A DNA stretch of 8,481 nt, from contig DUNY01000221.1 of assembly GCA_012839145.1 (NCBI GenBank), positions 1 to 8,481 on the forward strand, in the 5' to 3' direction. Every line of letters starts with the position of its first letter. Positions within the stretch are counted from its first letter, which is position 1. Positions 6,500-8,481 of this stretch are shown here, one piece after another. The translations under genes were made by a program, and so were the position numbers. This stretch comes from Thermoanaerobacterales bacterium. Its GTDB lineage: Bacteria > Bacillota > Thermosediminibacteria > Thermosediminibacterales > Tepidanaerobacteraceae. The notes below the pieces were generated by a model. That model worked only from the letters and a program-made list of their open reading frames with translations, was not told the origin of the DNA and searched no databases.

Positions 6500-6588
6500 T
6501 AGCAAGTGATAACCATTTTTAATACTACTTGTATCAGTTTGTTTATATATTAAAAGATGGTATAAATTAGCTAGAAGAGGGATTTTTG
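6500..6588 (+). promoter_or_regulatory. Gap between spoVD and murE with a candidate promoter
   Basis: This is the longest gap inside the dcw cluster. It contains TTGTTT (6539-6544), a 16-base spacer and TATAAA (6561-6566), a moderate SigA-type match. If used, it would give a very short leader before the murE ribosome site (GAGGG, 6577-6581). No convincing terminator is present. The gap suggests that murE and later genes can be transcribed separately from the division and PBP genes. Confidence 0.3.
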
Positions 6589-8055
6589 ATGAATGTAAAG
6601 GAATTGATAAGAATAATGCCTGGGATTATATCTGTGACCGGCACTCAAGAAGCAGATGTCAACTCAGTGGCAGATGATTCGAGAAAAGTAAAAAAAGGAG
6701 CGCTTTTTGTGGCGGTATCAGGGGATACCCACGATGGGCATGATTTTATTGCTGATGCCCTTAGCCAGGGAGCCGAGGTTGTAATTGGAGAAAAAACCAT
6801 GGACCTTGGAGGTAAAACATATATAAGAGTTAAAGACAGTCGAAAGGCTCTAGCGTGGAGTTCTGCATGGTTCTACGGATATCCCGGTGACAAATTGAAA
6901 ATAATAGGGATTACGGGAACCAGCGGGAAAACCACTATAACCTACCTCATACGGGCTATGTTAGAAGAAGCTGGTGCTCGTTCCGGTCTGATAGGTACCA
7001 TAGGAAATGTAATAAACGGAAGGAAACTACCGGCATCCTATACCACACCCGGACCTTTGAGGTTAAACGAGCTTTTTTTGGAAATGGTTAATCAAAATCT
7101 TGATTATGCAGTTATGGAAGTATCTTCACATTCATTAAAACTTCATCGGGTGGAAGGTTTGAAATGTGAGGTGGGGGTTTTTACCAACTTGACTCAGGAC
7201 CACTTGGATTTCCATAAGACATTTGAAGATTATTTTTGCTCAAAGCAAAAACTTTTTGAACAATCCAAACGAGCTGTGATTAATATTGATGATAAAAGCG
7301 GTGAAAGGTTACTTAGAACAGTGGATATTCCTGCATGGACCTACGGTATTAAAAACAATGCCGACTTAATGGCTAAAAATATTCGAGTATCTGGAAAAGG
7401 GGTATTTTATGACCTTGTTTTTGAAAATAAAAGATATCCGGTTTTTTATAAAGTTCCCGGATTATTCAGTGTCTATAATTCGTTGGCTGCATTGGCCACA
7501 GGCGTCGCTCTTGGTTTCCCCACAGAAGGTCTTATAAATGCTCTCAAAACCGTAAGAGGAGTTCCCGGCAGATTTGAACTTATTGAAAACAACCGAGATA
7601 TTATTGTAATAGTGGATTATGCCCATAAACCCGATGGTTTAAAAAATGTCTTATCTACAATCAGAGAATTTTGCAAGGGGAGAATCATTACTGTTTTTGG
7701 TTGTGGCGGTGACAGAGACAAGGGGAAAAGGCCAATCATGGGGAAAATAGCCTCTGAGCTTTCGGATTATACAATTATAACATCGGACAATCCACGCAGT
7801 GAAGATCCTACAAGTATTATTGAACAAATAGAAAGTGGAATAAAAGGAAATAATTATGAAAAAATAACCGACCGCAGAAAGGCCATAAAGAAAGCTATAT
7901 CCATGGCTCGAAAAGGTGATGCTGTTTTAATAGCGGGCAAAGGTCATGAAAAATACCAGGTAATTGGGGAAAAAATAATTCATTTTGACGATAAAGAGGT
8001 TGCAAGGGAGTATTTGAGTAATGGGGGACCGTTAAATGAGGACATTGACTATTAA
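6589..8055 (+). CDS. murE: UDP-MurNAc-L-Ala-D-Glu:meso-diaminopimelate ligase MurE
   Basis: This 488-residue cytoplasmic ATP-dependent ligase adds the third amino acid to the peptidoglycan precursor. Seen are the N-terminal UDP-binding domain with DDSRKVKKGALFVA (about 29-42), the P-loop GITGTSGKTT (107-116), TTPGP (152-156), the EVSSHSL segment (177-183), the Lys of YFCSKQKLF (Lys219, the expected carbamylated lysine), DYAHKPD (343-349), and GKGHEKY near the C-terminus (450-456). The DNPR motif (400-403) is the meso-diaminopimelate specificity signature, as opposed to the DDPN/DNPA-type sequences of lysine-adding enzymes. This predicts A2pm-type peptidoglycan. ATG 6589 is preferred over the adjacent TTG 6586 because of codon type and the GAGGG at 6577-6581. 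The last 20 bases overlap murF. Confidence 0.97.
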   Translation: MNVKELIRIMPGIISVTGTQEADVNSVADDSRKVKKGALFVAVSGDTHDGHDFIADALSQGAEVVIGEKTMDLGGKTYIRVKDSRKALAWSSAWFYGYPGDKLKIIGITGTSGKTTITYLIRAMLEEAGARSGLIGTIGNVINGRKLPASYTTPGPLRLNELFLEMVNQNLDYAVMEVSSHSLKLHRVEGLKCEVGVFTNLTQDHLDFHKTFEDYFCSKQKLFEQSKRAVINIDDKSGERLLRTVDIPAWTYGIKNNADLMAKNIRVSGKGVFYDLVFENKRYPVFYKVPGLFSVYNSLAALATGVALGFPTEGLINALKTVRGVPGRFELIENNRDIIVIVDYAHKPDGLKNVLSTIREFCKGRIITVFGCGGDRDKGKRPIMGKIASELSDYTIITSDNPRSEDPTSIIEQIESGIKGNNYEKITDRRKAIKKAISMARKGDAVLIAGKGHEKYQVIGEKIIHFDDKEVAREYLSNGGPLNEDIDY

Positions 8056-8481
8056 AGAAGTTATAGAAGCCACCAAAGGTGTTTATTCGAATAAAGGATT
8101 TGAAATATTAATAACCGGAGTTTCTACCGATTCAAGGAAAATTAACAAAGGAGATTTATTTATACCTTTGACGGGCCCGAATTTTGACGGTCATGATTTT
8201 ATAAGTCAAGCTTTTGAAAAAGGCGCTGCGGCAACCCTTTGCGACAGGAATAAGAAGATGAAAGTGGAAGGTTTATCAGGAAAAAACATTATTTATGTAA
8301 AAAACACCCAGTCTGCTTTACTTGGTCTTGCCGCATATTACCGGAAACTTTTTGACATTCCGTTTGTTGCTGTTACAGGCAGTGTTGGGAAAACAACTAC
8401 TAAGGAAATGATTGCCGAAATATTAAAAACACGGTTTAAAGTATTAAAGACCCCTGGAAATTTAAATAACGAAATAGGTCT
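8036..8481 (+). CDS. murF: UDP-MurNAc-tripeptide:D-alanyl-D-alanine ligase MurF, N-terminal part (cut by window edge)
   Basis: The frame opens at ATG 8036, inside the end of murE (20-base overlap), and stays open to the right edge, giving 148 complete codons out of roughly 450 for the family. The N-terminal domain shows the Mur-ligase pattern TDSRKINKGDLFIPL (31-45) and FDGHDFI (50-56), clearly paralogous to the same region of MurE just upstream. The ATP-binding loop VTGSVGKTTTKEM (113-125) follows, then KTPGNLNNEIG, which is typical of MurF and differs from MurE. MurF adds D-Ala-D-Ala to complete the UDP-MurNAc-pentapeptide in the cytoplasm. GGGGGA at 8023-8028, 7 bases before the ATG, is the likely ribosome site, and translation is probably coupled to murE. 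The catalytic and C-terminal domains lie outside the window. Confidence 0.95.
   Translation, partial: MRTLTIKEVIEATKGVYSNKGFEILITGVSTDSRKINKGDLFIPLTGPNFDGHDFISQAFEKGAAATLCDRNKKMKVEGLSGKNIIYVKNTQSALLGLAAYYRKLFDIPFVAVTGSVGKTTTKEMIAEILKTRFKVLKTPGNLNNEIG

Noticed and set aside
6503..6531. Inverted repeat CAAGT ... ACTTG after spoVD as a terminator
   Set aside because: Only five pairs with a 19-base loop and no T run after it. Not a credible terminator.
1..8481. Mobile elements, CRISPR arrays, tRNA/rRNA genes, phage or defence systems
   Set aside because: None of their hallmarks were seen. The window is a conserved housekeeping cluster with normal gene order.

Overview
The window is a low-GC, Gram-positive chromosomal segment, most likely from a spore-forming member of the Clostridia. 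The grounds are the AT-rich base composition, the gene order, a YmfF/YmfH peptidase pair, a MurE of the meso-diaminopimelate type, a SpoVD-type penicillin-binding protein and a good match to a SigH promoter. All genes are on the + strand. I see no mobile element, CRISPR array, tRNA or rRNA, and no previously undescribed multi-gene system. The interest lies mainly in the regulatory region before mraZ and in the identity of the single penicillin-binding protein.

Bases 1-2364 hold two M16-family (insulinase-like) peptidase homologues: the C-terminal part of a YmfF-type protein (cut by the left edge) and a complete YmfH-type protein with the HxxEH zinc motif. Bases 2365-2627 are a 263-base gap. 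In order it contains an orphan Shine-Dalgarno sequence with a 7-codon frame, a strong hairpin with A/T-tract flanks that looks like a (possibly bidirectional) intrinsic terminator, a SigH-like promoter, and a set of AAAGTGG-type repeats on a 10-base period that fit MraZ operator boxes.

From 2628 to the right edge runs the division and cell wall (dcw) cluster: mraZ, rsmH (mraW), ftsL, a spoVD/ftsI-type PBP gene, murE and the first part of murF. Spacing is tight (overlaps or gaps under 20 bases), except for an 86-base gap before murE that may hold an internal promoter.

Functionally, MraZ is the likely autoregulator of the cluster and RsmH methylates 16S rRNA. FtsL and the class B PBP belong to the septal (or forespore) peptidoglycan machinery. 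MurE and MurF add the third residue and the D-Ala-D-Ala dipeptide to the UDP-MurNAc peptide precursor. The PBP carries a pair of cysteines spaced as in the redox-controlled Bacillus SpoVD, yet it is the only PBP gene between ftsL and murE.
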